64,000 nucleotides of DNA, from the NCBI RefSeq assembly GCF_017918235.1, contig NC_090595.1, forward strand, positions 1,335,001 through 1,399,000, written 5' to 3'. The position numbers were made by a program, and so were the translations under genes. The first letter of the stretch is position 1; each line of letters starts with the position of its first letter. Shown piece by piece: positions 29,809-40,525 of the stretch. Origin of the DNA: Porcisia hertigi. Its lineage: Eukaryota; Euglenozoa; Kinetoplastea; Trypanosomatida; Trypanosomatidae. The notes below the pieces were generated by a model that saw only the letters and a program-made list of their open reading frames with translations, made no database searches and had not been told where the DNA came from.

Positions 29809-31035
29809 TTACATGTACCCTTTTGCGCGCGCCTCGTTTTTGAACTCCTCGATGCTGCACGTGCTACCGCCCTTCGCTACAAGCGAGAACACAGTATCTA
29901 TGGCGGCGTCCGAAAGTCCGAAGCCGCACTTGTGACTCAGCCGGCGGATGTCCTCGAGAGAGCGACCTCCAGCGAAATACTTTGACTCAACTCCGAGCGT
30001 GACGTAGTGGCAGGGATAGATCAGTTGATGCGAGTGGACGTCATCGTTGAGCGTCCGAGCCAGAGACATGCTACTGGCTGCAGAGGGATCGGCAGGAGCT
30101 TCGCTTTTAGCAGCCACTTGTGCATCGGCAGAGCTGGAGAGGCCTTGCTGACTGGCCTTGACGGACGCGGCTTTGTCAGTTCCAGATCCGGGCGCCGTTT
30201 CCGCCCAGGACAACATTAGTTCGCGCACACTTGGCTGCTCAGTTTGGAAGTGGCTCGACGCCGTGCCGGTTGCACCAATCTTGGTGATGTGCCCACGCTT
30301 TTTTTCGTCCCACTCAGCAGGATCATCAAAGCCGTAGCTCTTCGACTTGCTCAGCTCCTTTGCAACTGTGGTTTTGTAGTCTTTCGCTAACTTAGACACC
30401 AGCTGCGTAGCAGGGGCGCTGCGCAGCGCCGAGGCCATTGAGCTATCGACCTTTGCAGAGGGCTTGCCAAAGCGGTGTTGGGTCGGGTCGATGCCGGCAC
30501 TCTCCCAGTCGTAGTTGCGCGTCAGTTGTTCACCGGCGGGGTGCAACACTTCCACGACACGATAGCCTGCCAACAACGACTGTATCGACTCATCCTTCTT
30601 TTGTGAAATGCCGAAGCCGCCAAAGGGGACTGGCACTGGATCCTGTGGCACGGGGGCGTGGCCAAGGGGTTTGCGACGGCTACTGAGGTAGTGAGTCTCG
30701 CGCTCGGCATCCAGCAGCGCAGTCATTTTGTTCGCGTACATCTCCGGCCGCAGACACCCATCGGCGCCATCCTCTTCCTTACGCTTCACACCGTGTCGCA
30801 TTTGGGGGTCCACTGGGGCATCTTTCGCAAGGCCCCAGTGACGCCGTTGCTCACCGACATCGTAGCCGCGGTGGTGAAAAGAGCGGATGTGAACCGGAGT
30901 GGTGACGCCGTCCGGGTTGTAGCTCGACAGCACCTCCCCGACCGTGGGCTCTGTCAGGTCTCCGTGGACGCCAGCAGGGCGCAGCTGTGGAGCAATGCGG
31001 TTCAGCCGCGCCTGCGTGTTGGGGTGGAAAGACAT
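29809..31035 (-). CDS. EFHB/CFAP21-like axonemal protein, 408 aa
   Basis: The overall plan and motifs resemble EF-hand domain family member B (EFHB, CFAP21), a microtubule inner protein of ciliary doublets. Visible parts are an N-terminal Pro/Arg region with HIRSFHHRGYDVG, a middle block PFGGFGISQKKDES and NYDWESAGIDPTQHRFGKPS (the repeated 'Y.w..aGi.p..RFG' element), and a C-terminal segment LGVESKYFAGGRSLEDIRRL, KCGFGLSDAAIDTVFSLVAK and CSIEEFKNEARAKG, the degenerate EF-hand-like tail of the family. Calcium-ligand spacing is incomplete, so calcium binding is doubtful. The start is ATG 31035 (MSFHPNTQARL); the upstream Pro/His extension is UTR. The identity is a motif-based call. Its position next to the Piezo gene has no evident functional meaning. 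Confidence 0.62.
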   Translation of the reverse strand: MSFHPNTQARLNRIAPQLRPAGVHGDLTEPTVGEVLSSYNPDGVTTPVHIRSFHHRGYDVGEQRRHWGLAKDAPVDPQMRHGVKRKEEDGADGCLRPEMYANKMTALLDAERETHYLSSRRKPLGHAPVPQDPVPVPFGGFGISQKKDESIQSLLAGYRVVEVLHPAGEQLTRNYDWESAGIDPTQHRFGKPSAKVDSSMASALRSAPATQLVSKLAKDYKTTVAKELSKSKSYGFDDPAEWDEKKRGHITKIGATGTASSHFQTEQPSVRELMLSWAETAPGSGTDKAASVKASQQGLSSSADAQVAAKSEAPADPSAASSMSLARTLNDDVHSHQLIYPCHYVTLGVESKYFAGGRSLEDIRRLSHKCGFGLSDAAIDTVFSLVAKGGSTCSIEEFKNEARAKGYM

Positions 31036-31832
31036 GATCTGTGCTGTGTGTGTAGGGGGGGGGGGAATCTTTGAACTCGGCCACTGCGCGTTGTGAGGCA
31101 AGTGCGGGCGAAGGTCTGCACGGCGTTAAGATGGGTCGTCGTGTCAGCTAAAACAGCAACAAAAGAAAGCGACGCAACACATATACACACACACACAGAC
31201 GGAGTAGATGCCGACCGACACACGGAAGGGGAAAATATGTTTGTTGACCTCCAGTGCACGTCCTGTGAGGAATAACAGACACAAAAGTGAGAGATTCGTA
31301 GAGGACAAGATGGAGGGAGGGGGGAAGGGGGACTTTTTTTTTTGGCTGCTGCCTCTCTGTAGAATTCAGTGCAGACGAGAGGGGGAGGGGGAGGGGAGGG
31401 ATCCACTGCATCTTCACGTTCTCATTCCCATCAGGTGAGTTACCCCCGCCTGATTTTTTCTCGCTTTTCACTTAAAAAAAAGGCGAATGCACTGGCCGGA
31501 TGGAGAGTGTAGTCCTGCCACTTTTTCCCTGACACGGGAAGTGTGTGCAGCGTCACCCCTCTTCCTGTATCCCGATAACACGAGGAAGACTGTAGAGAGT
31601 GGAGCAGGCAGGGCCATCATCGAAAAGACAGTTCGATCTTTGAGAAGCAGTTGCAGCACAAAGGAAATTCGGTTGGAGGGAGGGAGGAGGGAGGGAAAGA
31701 TGAAAAGAGCTGCCACACACACACACATACACTCAGCGATGCCAAATCAATGAGAGAGGGGATGGAGTATGGAGTGACGCGTAGAGAGATGAAGAAAAAA
31801 ACGGTGCCGCCCTGCACCTCGTTTCACCCCCG
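31036..31832. other. Intergenic spacer
   Basis: About 0.8 kb of spacer downstream of the Piezo gene. It contains short (CA)n runs near 31187-31198 and 31714-31726 and a GGGAGG-rich block near 31676-31697. No gene is seen. Confidence 0.5.
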
Positions 31833-34800
31833 CTAGCTGGCGCGCATCGGCTGTGACACAGCCGACGGCACCCCGGTGGTGTCATGGCCTTCGCCAGCCA
31901 CTCCCTCATGTGCCCCCTGTGACGGATTACGACGGCTGTCACGCCGCCGCACATGGCCAAGCTGGAACAAGTCCTCATGACCCGCGTCTGTGTACAAGCA
32001 GCGTAGCGACCCTGTGACACTTGACAGTCGTTCCGCAGATCGGAGCAAATCTACAAGCTCAATGTAGATAGTGTGCTCAAGCCGCAGGTCGCCGTACGCT
32101 CGAGCCATTCCGATGCACCGCACCATGTTCTCCAGGACAGTTGGGTTGGCCATATTAGAGTAGAGCAAAGTGCTCACCTGATTAGCCAGGATCGATCGAA
32201 GCAACCGGCCAAAAGCCAATACGAGCGTGGTGTAGATAGCTACGATGCCGATGCCTTTCAAGAACGAGATGCCAATGACCACCGTGTCCGATACGACCAC
32301 AATGTACATGGGCACCTGCGCCACGTGGTTGCCACTTTTGTTGCTGACATCCTCGTAGTTGAAGTCACTGCATCCCTCGCCTCTCGTCAGACACCGCCAT
32401 TCTGCGGCGCTGCTAATGTTCTCAGACGGGATATTGCCTTCGGGGAAGAGTGGTTCACAGTGCAGGCACCAGTAGCGCACTAGCGAGTTGAGAGCGACGT
32501 CCCTCTCGTGGTTCAACTCGAGCGTGCAGTTGTGCTGGTTGCGATGTGGGAAGTGCGGGTTCAGCGGGAGCCCATTGAGCTGACTCGCGCGGTTAAAGAG
32601 AAACGGGCTGTAGAAGAAGGGCAGGGAGGCGGTGCCGACGATGGTGCTGCCGCTCTGAGCGTTTACCGCCGCTGTTGCCGTGGTGTTATCGATTTCATGG
32701 CTCAGGATAGCCACCAGGTCCTGCGCAGTGTCCCACGGAATCAGCCAGTTGTTCACCTGAGACACCGTCGTCGCACTGGCTGCATCACTCACGCTGCGCG
32801 AAACCTCCAGTGTCTGCAGAACGTGCGCGCTGGATTTGTTCAATACTGCCGCACGGAGGCCGTCCAACACATGCCTCAGGGCCTGCGGGTTGACCATCCA
32901 CATGTTGCTACTGCACGACGTGAACTCCATCAGCTGTAAATTTTTTCTCTCCGCCATGAGACCATATGAGGCGAGCGTGGGGCGAGTCCGCTCAATCCAC
33001 GCCCACCATCCTTCCGGCGTTGTGACGTTCTCATGCACAGTTGTTGCGAAGAAGTCGTAGGCACCAAAAAAAGACAGCTGAAGATTGAGATGCGTGGCGC
33101 GGTTTGCCACGGTGGATGGATTGTAGGTGGAGTAGTAGAGCAGAGGCCCCAACAGGGCCAATAATACCAGGGCGAGGTAGCTCACACCGAACGCCCACTT
33201 GCGATACGGCGCCACGGCGTCCCCAAGTTCCTCACGGTCACGGCGCTTTGCCAGGTAGCGCTCTCGGCACTGGTAGATGTACACGCTGACATCTTCCACG
33301 GTCAGGTACTCCTCCAGACTCAGAGATGTCCGTAAAACTGACCAGTCCACCAACGTACACACCTCCCACAGAAAGGGAAGCGCACGGTAAACCTTGAAAC
33401 AGCTGTAGCTGACAAGGCTGCCTGGGTGAGTCGTGAAAGAGTCACCGCGGCGGTACACTGGGAAGCCGCCGCGCACTTGCATCACCGACAGCACAAGGGC
33501 TACAACTTTGAGGATGAAGTACGTGTTGCCAAAGACCCGCGCTGACACCGCCACCGCATTCCGCCACCACCAGTACAAGAGAGCGTATGAGATAGTGCAG
33601 ACAGCATTGGCGAGCACCTTCAGTCGCATGCAACGCAGCACGTACATCATGCGATCCAGGACAAGCTGCAGCACGTTCACACATATCAGCAGTGCCATTG
33701 GGCCAGGAAGCAGGTTGTTGTACACGTTATCCTGCAGCGTTGTGCTGTCGTTGCCGGCCATACGAGAGTAAAAAACGGCGCTCACCAGGAGTGCCAGGAT
33801 GTCGACGGAGGTGTAGAAGATGTACCAATCCTCCCCAACACCGGGAACAATCAAAAGATTGTTGTAGTAGTCGACAACAAGGCTGCAGAGTGAACTGTGG
33901 TTGCTCGTGCGCTGCAACAGCGGTGAGGGAAAGCGGGGCGCTGCGGGTGCAGGGGATGGTGTCATAGAGGCCTTGACAGTAGTGGGCAGTCTCGCGCCCT
34001 CACCGAATGACGCCGAGCTCGTGTGCAGGACCGCCATGTCGGTGTTGTCATTATCCCTGCTCTGCTGCTCGTGTTCTACGTAGACGCCGTGGATGATGCA
34101 AATTCGATCATGCAACAGGAGCACCCCCATCGTCACTAAATCCATCCAAATTGTATCATAACGGAGAGTGCAGCACGAGGACCTACTGGCCTTCACTGGA
34201 TTGCTGTTGGCGCTGCGGCAGCCATGCTCCCTCAAAGGCAGCACTGTCCAAGAGAGCGCCCTAATGATGGACGAGTCTGTGCACTCAAAGGACGTCCACA
34301 TCATGACTGCCGCCTTTAGTACCACCCCCGCTGTGAGATACACGCCGAAACCCTGGTACACCACGCGCGGGGCACTCGGGTAGTACGCAAGAGCCACCTG
34401 AATCACACAGCATAGTCCAGTGAGCTCCCATAAGCACCCAGTGAGGAGCGCATTGACGAGTGTGCAGACAAATAGAGCGAGAGCGGTATGCCGCAGAACA
34501 ATTTGCACTGCGGTGAGCAGCGCGTGCTGGGTGAGAAAATATATCGTTGATGGGGAGGAGTCGGCGGCGGCGGCGGCGGCGCAAGAAAGGCGGGATTCGG
34601 AGGGGTGGTAGGTATACGCTGCCAGTGTGATGCACAGTCGTCGCAGCCACCCAACACAGAGCTGTCGCCACCGCAGGAATGAGGATGGCTGCGGCTGATC
34701 GGTCGACAAAGCCGACCGCGGCGCCGCATCGCTCCTGCCCTCTGGGCCGGGAGAAGTCAGGGGAGGCCCTGGCAGCGTTCCTCCAAAGTTTAGTACTCTG

Positions 34801-37800
34801 CCCTCTTCGTCTTGTATCACTCCTGGCATCATAGGCGGATGTGAGGACACCGAAAACCTGTCCCCATCAGCCTCACAACAATTGTCTTCCCTCATGCATT
34901 CGGCGTTTCTCTCTGGGAGCACATGGCTTGCATCCGCCATATCATTGCCTGCGCGCAGCGCATTGAGGTACGCGCGTATTTCTTTGTCCACACGTACTGC
35001 CTCCTGGGTTGCCCTCTCCAAGTGCAACAGCAGCTGCTTCTGCAGGACGGCATGCCGCGCCTCGCCCAGCCGCCGCTCTTCGTCCTGATCACGCAGCAGA
35101 GCCTCACCAAACTCGGGGCAGTTGTACACGCAACTTTGCAACCAAATGAACAGGAAAAGCAGCACGTGCCTGAGAGAGAAAACAAGCGCGTTGCCGTCCA
35201 CGTGCGAGACATCCGGGGACAAGCCAATCAGGAGTCCCACCCAGAGCGGTAGCTTTGGTATGACGTCGCGCACGTAAGGACAGGCAGCAACCAAGGCAAA
35301 AAGCGGCAGAAGGGCGTAGAGGACCACGGCCAGTCGCCACCACCGCCAAAAGCACCAATGCAAACGGGCATGTTTAACCGCTAAGCCCAGTCCAGCGAAG
35401 AGCAGCGCGACACTCAGTGCACAGGGTGGCAACGTCTTGGAGCCGACGGCCACGGAACCACACGCAACAAGCGGAACCAGGCGTGCCACGATCACGAAAA
35501 GACCGCTCTTACTTGGCGGAGCTCGGCTACTCGCAGCAAGCAACCCGTCAGACTCATCGGCAGGTACTTCGTCGCAGCGCAACGTATCGGCGATCTCCGA
35601 GAAAAAAACATGGGCTTCATCAGATGACATTCGAGACAGGAGTGCTGAAAGGCGCTCGTGATGCTCGCGTGGCCACCCGCTTCGGTGGCGCAGCGAGTCG
35701 ATGAGGCTCAGCCCGTGACTGTGACAGAGGAGTTGCTCACTTTCTCCGTCACGCGGCGCACCGCTGCTGACTCGTAGCACAACGCACGCAGCGGCTGCTA
35801 CCCAGCACACGCCCATTAACCCCGCACCCGTCTTTTCCCCATCGATGGCGCCGCCGAAGAACCAAGGGTAGAGCGAAAGGGCACTCAAGAATGGAAACAC
35901 TGTGTGTAGCCAATGTAGCACGAAGGCTAGCGCCATCAGGGTAGCAGTGGCCGCCTTGAACGCACGGAAGAGCCAGCGCCGCCGCTGCAGCACCCCGCAG
36001 TCTCGCACTTCCGCAGAGACCCACACCGCCATGATCAGCGCGCCAACCCCCCAGCCCAGGGCGATGGTCTGCGTCAAGAACAGCAGCACCAAAAGCAACA
36101 GCAGGTATAGGTGCGTTGCGCACATCCGTTGCAGTCGGCACCACGCTCGTGCTCGTGTGGACGCGGTGGCCACCGTGTCGCCGGCTTTCCACCTGGCCAG
36201 CAAAGCGCACTGAAGCTGCAAGAATTGAAGGGCCGCAATCAACAGCGGCGCTGCGGCGACACTCAGCGTAGACGGAAGGTCTGTGTCAACGTCCATGTCA
36301 GACGAGTACTTCCACAGACCAATCAGCTTTGCCAGGGACACGCCAAACCGTGTCTGTGCATCAAGCCAGGCGGGGGAAAACCACAGCTGGTACGCGCACT
36401 GCAGTGCAACGTGCACAGTAGTCACGCCAAAGGTCCAACAGGGGAAGACACCGAGTCCCGGGCCGACCAAGTACAGTGCGGTGAGCAAGCTCGGTCGCTG
36501 CAAAGCCGTGTAGACAATGCCAGTGAGGAGAACCAAATAAAGCATGCGAGAAAGGAGCCACAGTCCCCATGTAAGTGCCCGTCGACGCAGGGAAGTCGAC
36601 GAATTCGATGCGCCAGTGGCGGGCGTTGCGTCTGGTGAGGATATTAGCGAGCTCGGCAGAGGGTATAGACCCGCGGATGCTGTCGTGAGCACAATAACCA
36701 GCCACCAGGGAATGGAGAGAGGTGTGAGCCACTTGGCGGAGCCTGCAGGGAGACCGATGTCCTGCGCGCAGCGCCCTTCCGCACCTGATGGGCAGCCGAG
36801 GATGTGGAGGAGCTTTCGGATCTGCGGCTGCACCGGCCCAAATTCCGCCGTCAGCATGCCCATGAGCACGACCCCACAGTAGCCGACCACGAGGTAGCGA
36901 TGCCAGACGTACGCTAGCCCGAGCCACCGCAGGTGCTGCAGGAGAGCCGGGACGACGAGAAGCAGAATCAGCAATGTGACGCTTGCGCTCCTTGGCAACA
37001 GCAAAGCGATCCACGCGAGTACCGCGACGCTGGCGACCTGGTGCACTGTGTGGAAAAAGTGCGCCCAGCGGCAGCGGAAGACGAGGCACTGAGACACGGG
37101 TGTCCAATCCGTGAGGCATCGTGGCGTGTATCGGCTACACCACAGGAGCACAATCTGCGTGTAAATGTACGTCGTGCAGTCTTCCCACGCAATGGGGGTG
37201 ATGAACGCCACGTAGTCGTGCAAGGCACGTTTGATGAGAGGTGGCTGTGTGGGAGCGAAAATGCGCTGCTGCTGCTGCTGCTGCTGCAGCTCCGGCTTCA
37301 GCTCCTGTTTGCCGCCGACGGCAAAGACGCGGTAGCAAAGCTGCACACCGACAAGAAGGACCACCCACACTGGTGGCACCGTGCGCACCCCTCGGTACAG
37401 AACGGCGTTGCAGCCAATCACGCTGACGCCGAGCGACAGAACCAGACACGTGGCATGCATAAAATCCATGGCAGCGCCGCTGGTGCCGAGAACAAACATG
37501 CAGAGGATGATTGCATAGGTGTAGAGTGGACCACAGGCGAGAAACTGCGTCATCTCCTCCACTGTCAGGCCGCCCCGTGATGCGACCGGCGAGTAAGAGC
37601 CGCGCTCTTGCACAACAGCCGCGAGGAGAGCGTCAAGCTCGACTGCAAGTGGTGAGCGTCCCATGGAGACTTCAAACAGCTCGTGTAGCTTCTTGCGGTC
37701 CGCTGCGGCGTTGTGCAGTTGCGCGCGAAGCCATGTCACCTGCACAGAGTCTGCTGTGGGGCTGCCTTCGGCATCGGCGCAGATCTCTGTGCGGATCGCA

Positions 37801-39386
37801 GCCGACTGCGGCTCTGCAGTGGTGCGCGAGTCCACGTCCACGTCCGCGCTACTGCTGCTGCCGCCGTCACTACCGGCGCAGTCGATGCCTGTGGTGCACA
37901 CGTATACTCCCAGGAGGAGGGCGATAAGATGTTCAGCGGCGACTTGGGCAACGACCGCACGACTATCGTCTGGAAATGCAGGCCTTGCTGGGGCCCACTG
38001 CCCCCACGCTGCGGTGCGGGAATCGCTTACCAAGGCTTGGCAGATGTACTGGAGGAGAATCGCGCCGCACAGTAAAGTCAGTACACCCACAAAAGCAACG
38101 CGGAGTCCCGAAGATGGTGCCATCGGTCGCTGAACCAGCCCGCCAGCGCAGCCGCAGAGGTGGATCAGCCATATTACCATCGATACGAGACTGGGGTAGT
38201 GGACAGCGTACGCAAGCAGTGCCGTGATACACACAATGGCTACCACCTGTAAGGATCGCCGGTGACGGTTGCTCAGCACGCCCTCACGCGCAGACATCGA
38301 TGTCAACGAGGCGTCTGGCACGGATGCGCGCAACAGTCGTTGATCCCATTCGGCAAGTAGGCCAGATGCCTCTCCGTCCGCTGCCACCTCCGCGCCAGTG
38401 CTGCTCTCTCCAGGGCCACTCCCTGGCGACGCCACACCGCCGTGTATGGCTGTGGCACCGAGAAAGACGCCTGTCATACCGGCCATCTGCAGCACGTAGC
38501 GAAGACCCTCGATGCTGTCCCATGCGACGGGGCCGATGCCAAGAAGCCTACACCAGTCACTGTGTGCATTCGTGAACAAGAAAAAGCCGCTGTTCTGTGC
38601 GGCACACACAAAAACAAGCGCCATGGCGACGGCGGTTCCGAAAACGTGAGAGATTTGGCGATTTAACCACTGCCCACTGCGCACTGCGGAGTGCCGCGGC
38701 TGCCGAGCAAGATGCTCCGCGTAGAAGAAAGCTGCAACGAACACAAATGTGAACCCTTCTATAGAAAAGCCGACCGCACTCGGTTTCGCGGCCCAAGCGG
38801 TGGCCCAGCCACAGAGGGACAGGAGCGATCCGGCGCCGATACGAGAAACGGTGAGCACCCCACCCGCCCAGCGCGGAGGCATCAACCCACTCTGGCCCAG
38901 GCGTGCGCCTTCATTACGAGAGAGGACGCGACAATCGAGAACGCGCATTAGGATTAGAAGGTATGCCCCCAGCACCACTGTGGTAGCCCCCGGGCACACA
39001 ATTGTGTTGATGTAATCCCTAGCGTCCCATTGCTGAACACCGAGGAGGGCCCAGAGAGGATACAAAGTGCCCCACAAGACTACCCGCACTCCTGTCCGGC
39101 TGCGCTGCAGCGTTGAGAGTGTGTTGGCAATAATACTGCACACGGTCGAGGTCACCAAGAAGAGAAATTGAGCCCTCCAGAGACGCACGGGAAACAGACG
39201 CTGGCCGAGGAATGCGGTGCGGTGACTGCAGCAGTAAACCAGGGCTCCAAGCAGCCATACCGGAGCTCGCAAGCTGGCAGTACTGATGATGGCTAGCAAA
39301 AAAAAGAGAGCGTGAAGCGCTGCCACGTGCCGTCGAGAAATCGGCACCGGCTCCCTGCCCGTTAGGGTGATATCGTAGGATGTCAT
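31833..39386 (-). CDS. Piezo-type mechanosensitive ion channel, 2517 aa
   Basis: A single uninterrupted frame encoding a very large multi-pass membrane protein of the length typical of Piezo channels (~2500 aa). The N-terminal ~1950 residues are repeated groups of hydrophobic helices, fitting the Piezo blade. The C-terminal pore module is diagnostic: PFLWEVCTLVDWSVLRTSLS (about 2003-2022) and LEEYLTVEDVSVYIYQCRER match the conserved PF.wE...vlDW...tTLSL..w...EDIya element (anchor region). A ~250-residue extracellular cap with many N-glycosylation sites and Cys follows. The pore-lining helix GIGIVAIYTTLVLAFGRLLR (about 2375-2395) matches Piezo GLVGMYVTIVLVIGKFVRG, and the cytosolic tail ends with EHTIYIELVDLLRSAERL, equivalent to the ElYaKLI.lyRSPE motif. 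The expected role is a trimeric stretch-activated cation channel; membrane location (flagellum, plasma membrane, acidocalcisome) is not shown. Start ATG 39386. Confidence 0.93.
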   Translation of the reverse strand: MTSYDITLTGREPVPISRRHVAALHALFFLLAIISTASLRAPVWLLGALVYCCSHRTAFLGQRLFPVRLWRAQFLFLVTSTVCSIIANTLSTLQRSRTGVRVVLWGTLYPLWALLGVQQWDARDYINTIVCPGATTVVLGAYLLILMRVLDCRVLSRNEGARLGQSGLMPPRWAGGVLTVSRIGAGSLLSLCGWATAWAAKPSAVGFSIEGFTFVFVAAFFYAEHLARQPRHSAVRSGQWLNRQISHVFGTAVAMALVFVCAAQNSGFFLFTNAHSDWCRLLGIGPVAWDSIEGLRYVLQMAGMTGVFLGATAIHGGVASPGSGPGESSTGAEVAADGEASGLLAEWDQRLLRASVPDASLTSMSAREGVLSNRHRRSLQVVAIVCITALLAYAVHYPSLVSMVIWLIHLCGCAGGLVQRPMAPSSGLRVAFVGVLTLLCGAILLQYICQALVSDSRTAAWGQWAPARPAFPDDSRAVVAQVAAEHLIALLLGVYVCTTGIDCAGSDGGSSSSADVDVDSRTTAEPQSAAIRTEICADAEGSPTADSVQVTWLRAQLHNAAADRKKLHELFEVSMGRSPLAVELDALLAAVVQERGSYSPVASRGGLTVEEMTQFLACGPLYTYAIILCMFVLGTSGAAMDFMHATCLVLSLGVSVIGCNAVLYRGVRTVPPVWVVLLVGVQLCYRVFAVGGKQELKPELQQQQQQQRIFAPTQPPLIKRALHDYVAFITPIAWEDCTTYIYTQIVLLWCSRYTPRCLTDWTPVSQCLVFRCRWAHFFHTVHQVASVAVLAWIALLLPRSASVTLLILLLVVPALLQHLRWLGLAYVWHRYLVVGYCGVVLMGMLTAEFGPVQPQIRKLLHILGCPSGAEGRCAQDIGLPAGSAKWLTPLSIPWWLVIVLTTASAGLYPLPSSLISSPDATPATGASNSSTSLRRRALTWGLWLLSRMLYLVLLTGIVYTALQRPSLLTALYLVGPGLGVFPCWTFGVTTVHVALQCAYQLWFSPAWLDAQTRFGVSLAKLIGLWKYSSDMDVDTDLPSTLSVAAAPLLIAALQFLQLQCALLARWKAGDTVATASTRARAWCRLQRMCATHLYLLLLLVLLFLTQTIALGWGVGALIMAVWVSAEVRDCGVLQRRRWLFRAFKAATATLMALAFVLHWLHTVFPFLSALSLYPWFFGGAIDGEKTGAGLMGVCWVAAAACVVLRVSSGAPRDGESEQLLCHSHGLSLIDSLRHRSGWPREHHERLSALLSRMSSDEAHVFFSEIADTLRCDEVPADESDGLLAASSRAPPSKSGLFVIVARLVPLVACGSVAVGSKTLPPCALSVALLFAGLGLAVKHARLHWCFWRWWRLAVVLYALLPLFALVAACPYVRDVIPKLPLWVGLLIGLSPDVSHVDGNALVFSLRHVLLFLFIWLQSCVYNCPEFGEALLRDQDEERRLGEARHAVLQKQLLLHLERATQEAVRVDKEIRAYLNALRAGNDMADASHVLPERNAECMREDNCCEADGDRFSVSSHPPMMPGVIQDEEGRVLNFGGTLPGPPLTSPGPEGRSDAAPRSALSTDQPQPSSFLRWRQLCVGWLRRLCITLAAYTYHPSESRLSCAAAAAADSSPSTIYFLTQHALLTAVQIVLRHTALALFVCTLVNALLTGCLWELTGLCCVIQVALAYYPSAPRVVYQGFGVYLTAGVVLKAAVMMWTSFECTDSSIIRALSWTVLPLREHGCRSANSNPVKASRSSCCTLRYDTIWMDLVTMGVLLLHDRICIIHGVYVEHEQQSRDNDNTDMAVLHTSSASFGEGARLPTTVKASMTPSPAPAAPRFPSPLLQRTSNHSSLCSLVVDYYNNLLIVPGVGEDWYIFYTSVDILALLVSAVFYSRMAGNDSTTLQDNVYNNLLPGPMALLICVNVLQLVLDRMMYVLRCMRLKVLANAVCTISYALLYWWWRNAVAVSARVFGNTYFILKVVALVLSVMQVRGGFPVYRRGDSFTTHPGSLVSYSCFKVYRALPFLWEVCTLVDWSVLRTSLSLEEYLTVEDVSVYIYQCRERYLAKRRDREELGDAVAPYRKWAFGVSYLALVLLALLGPLLYYSTYNPSTVANRATHLNLQLSFFGAYDFFATTVHENVTTPEGWWAWIERTRPTLASYGLMAERKNLQLMEFTSCSSNMWMVNPQALRHVLDGLRAAVLNKSSAHVLQTLEVSRSVSDAASATTVSQVNNWLIPWDTAQDLVAILSHEIDNTTATAAVNAQSGSTIVGTASLPFFYSPFLFNRASQLNGLPLNPHFPHRNQHNCTLELNHERDVALNSLVRYWCLHCEPLFPEGNIPSENISSAAEWRCLTRGEGCSDFNYEDVSNKSGNHVAQVPMYIVVVSDTVVIGISFLKGIGIVAIYTTLVLAFGRLLRSILANQVSTLLYSNMANPTVLENMVRCIGMARAYGDLRLEHTIYIELVDLLRSAERLSSVTGSLRCLYTDAGHEDLFQLGHVRRRDSRRNPSQGAHEGVAGEGHDTTGVPSAVSQPMRAS

Positions 39387-40525
39387 CTACACATTTATAC
39401 ACACACACACATAAATGTACATATATGTTTTTTGTTTCTTTTCTCTCTGTTTTTGTCTTGTGTTTTTTTTTTGCAACTTCCGGTGTGTATGTGGGCAGGG
39501 TGAAGCGTATCGCAGGGGTACACAATGACGTGTGTGCGTGTGAGTATATATATATATGCGTATAGTGACTGATTTTGCCATAAACATGCAAATGTCTATC
39601 GTGTTCGGTCGAGGGTATGAACAATAGAGAGCACTACAAGTAAAACAAGAAAAGCTTCAGCTCCATGAGTGGGGCGTGCCCTTGTCGACCCCCTGTGTGC
39701 GATGATGAAGTGCAGCACCTCGCCTAGATAGAACCGAGCAGATACAACGCTAGACAAAATTACTAGCAAAGCAGAAGAAAGAAGATACAGTGTCAGCTAT
39801 GGCGCTTGTGAGCGTAGGTGTGTGCGTTCGTGGTGATCGAGCCTACACACACACACCACCCTCAAGTTATATAGTGACTCAAATAGAAGACGATTAGAGA
39901 TGAGAGGCAAGGTAGGGGTGTAGGGGGTAAAAAAAAAGGCCAAAGAAAAAGGCAAATCATAGATGCGAGGGGCTCTCTTCTGCCCTGTTCCGCACACGGC
40001 TGACGACGGAGGTCTGCCGAACTGTCGTCCAGGTCGGCACGCCGAATAGGGAAGGTTAGTGGGAAGGGTTGGTAAGTGTCAGATGAGAGGCAGGGCTCAT
40101 AGATGGTGCCCCATGTGCACCCGGTAGCCACTTTTGAGGCACGGAGGAGGCGGGGGAAGATCGACCTGCAGAGACGGGAGCGTGTCCCCTTCCCGTGGTC
40201 CTTTTTTTTTAAGGGTTGGAATCAAAATAGAGTGCGCGCCACAACGCTAGTCGAATCACGCAAACCACTTTTTTTTTTCAGTGAGCAACATCCAATGGCT
40301 GTGCACGCGCTTGCCAGAATCGGTTGCTCACCTTCAGAGAACACCTGAGACTTGGGTATGTGGATTATTCACTCCTCGGTGAGACCAACTACGCAGTTTA
40401 AAGCGACATCCATGCGCACTGCCAACGTGCACCCTAATTCATACACCTCTTCTTTTCACTGGAGATGAGAGACGAGGTGAATCACAGGTAAGAAAAAAGG
40501 CACGAGCATTCGTGGAGAAGGTCCT
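39387..40525. other. Intergenic spacer upstream of the Piezo gene
   Basis: AT-rich near 39387-39570 with TATA and poly-T/A tracts, otherwise ordinary spacer. Poly-T runs at about 40201-40210 and 40268-40279. No gene was recognised. Confidence 0.5.

Noticed and set aside
33433-39015. Many long plus-strand and alternate-frame readings inside the Piezo gene
   Set aside because: Shadows of a GC-rich coding region; the Piezo frame explains them.
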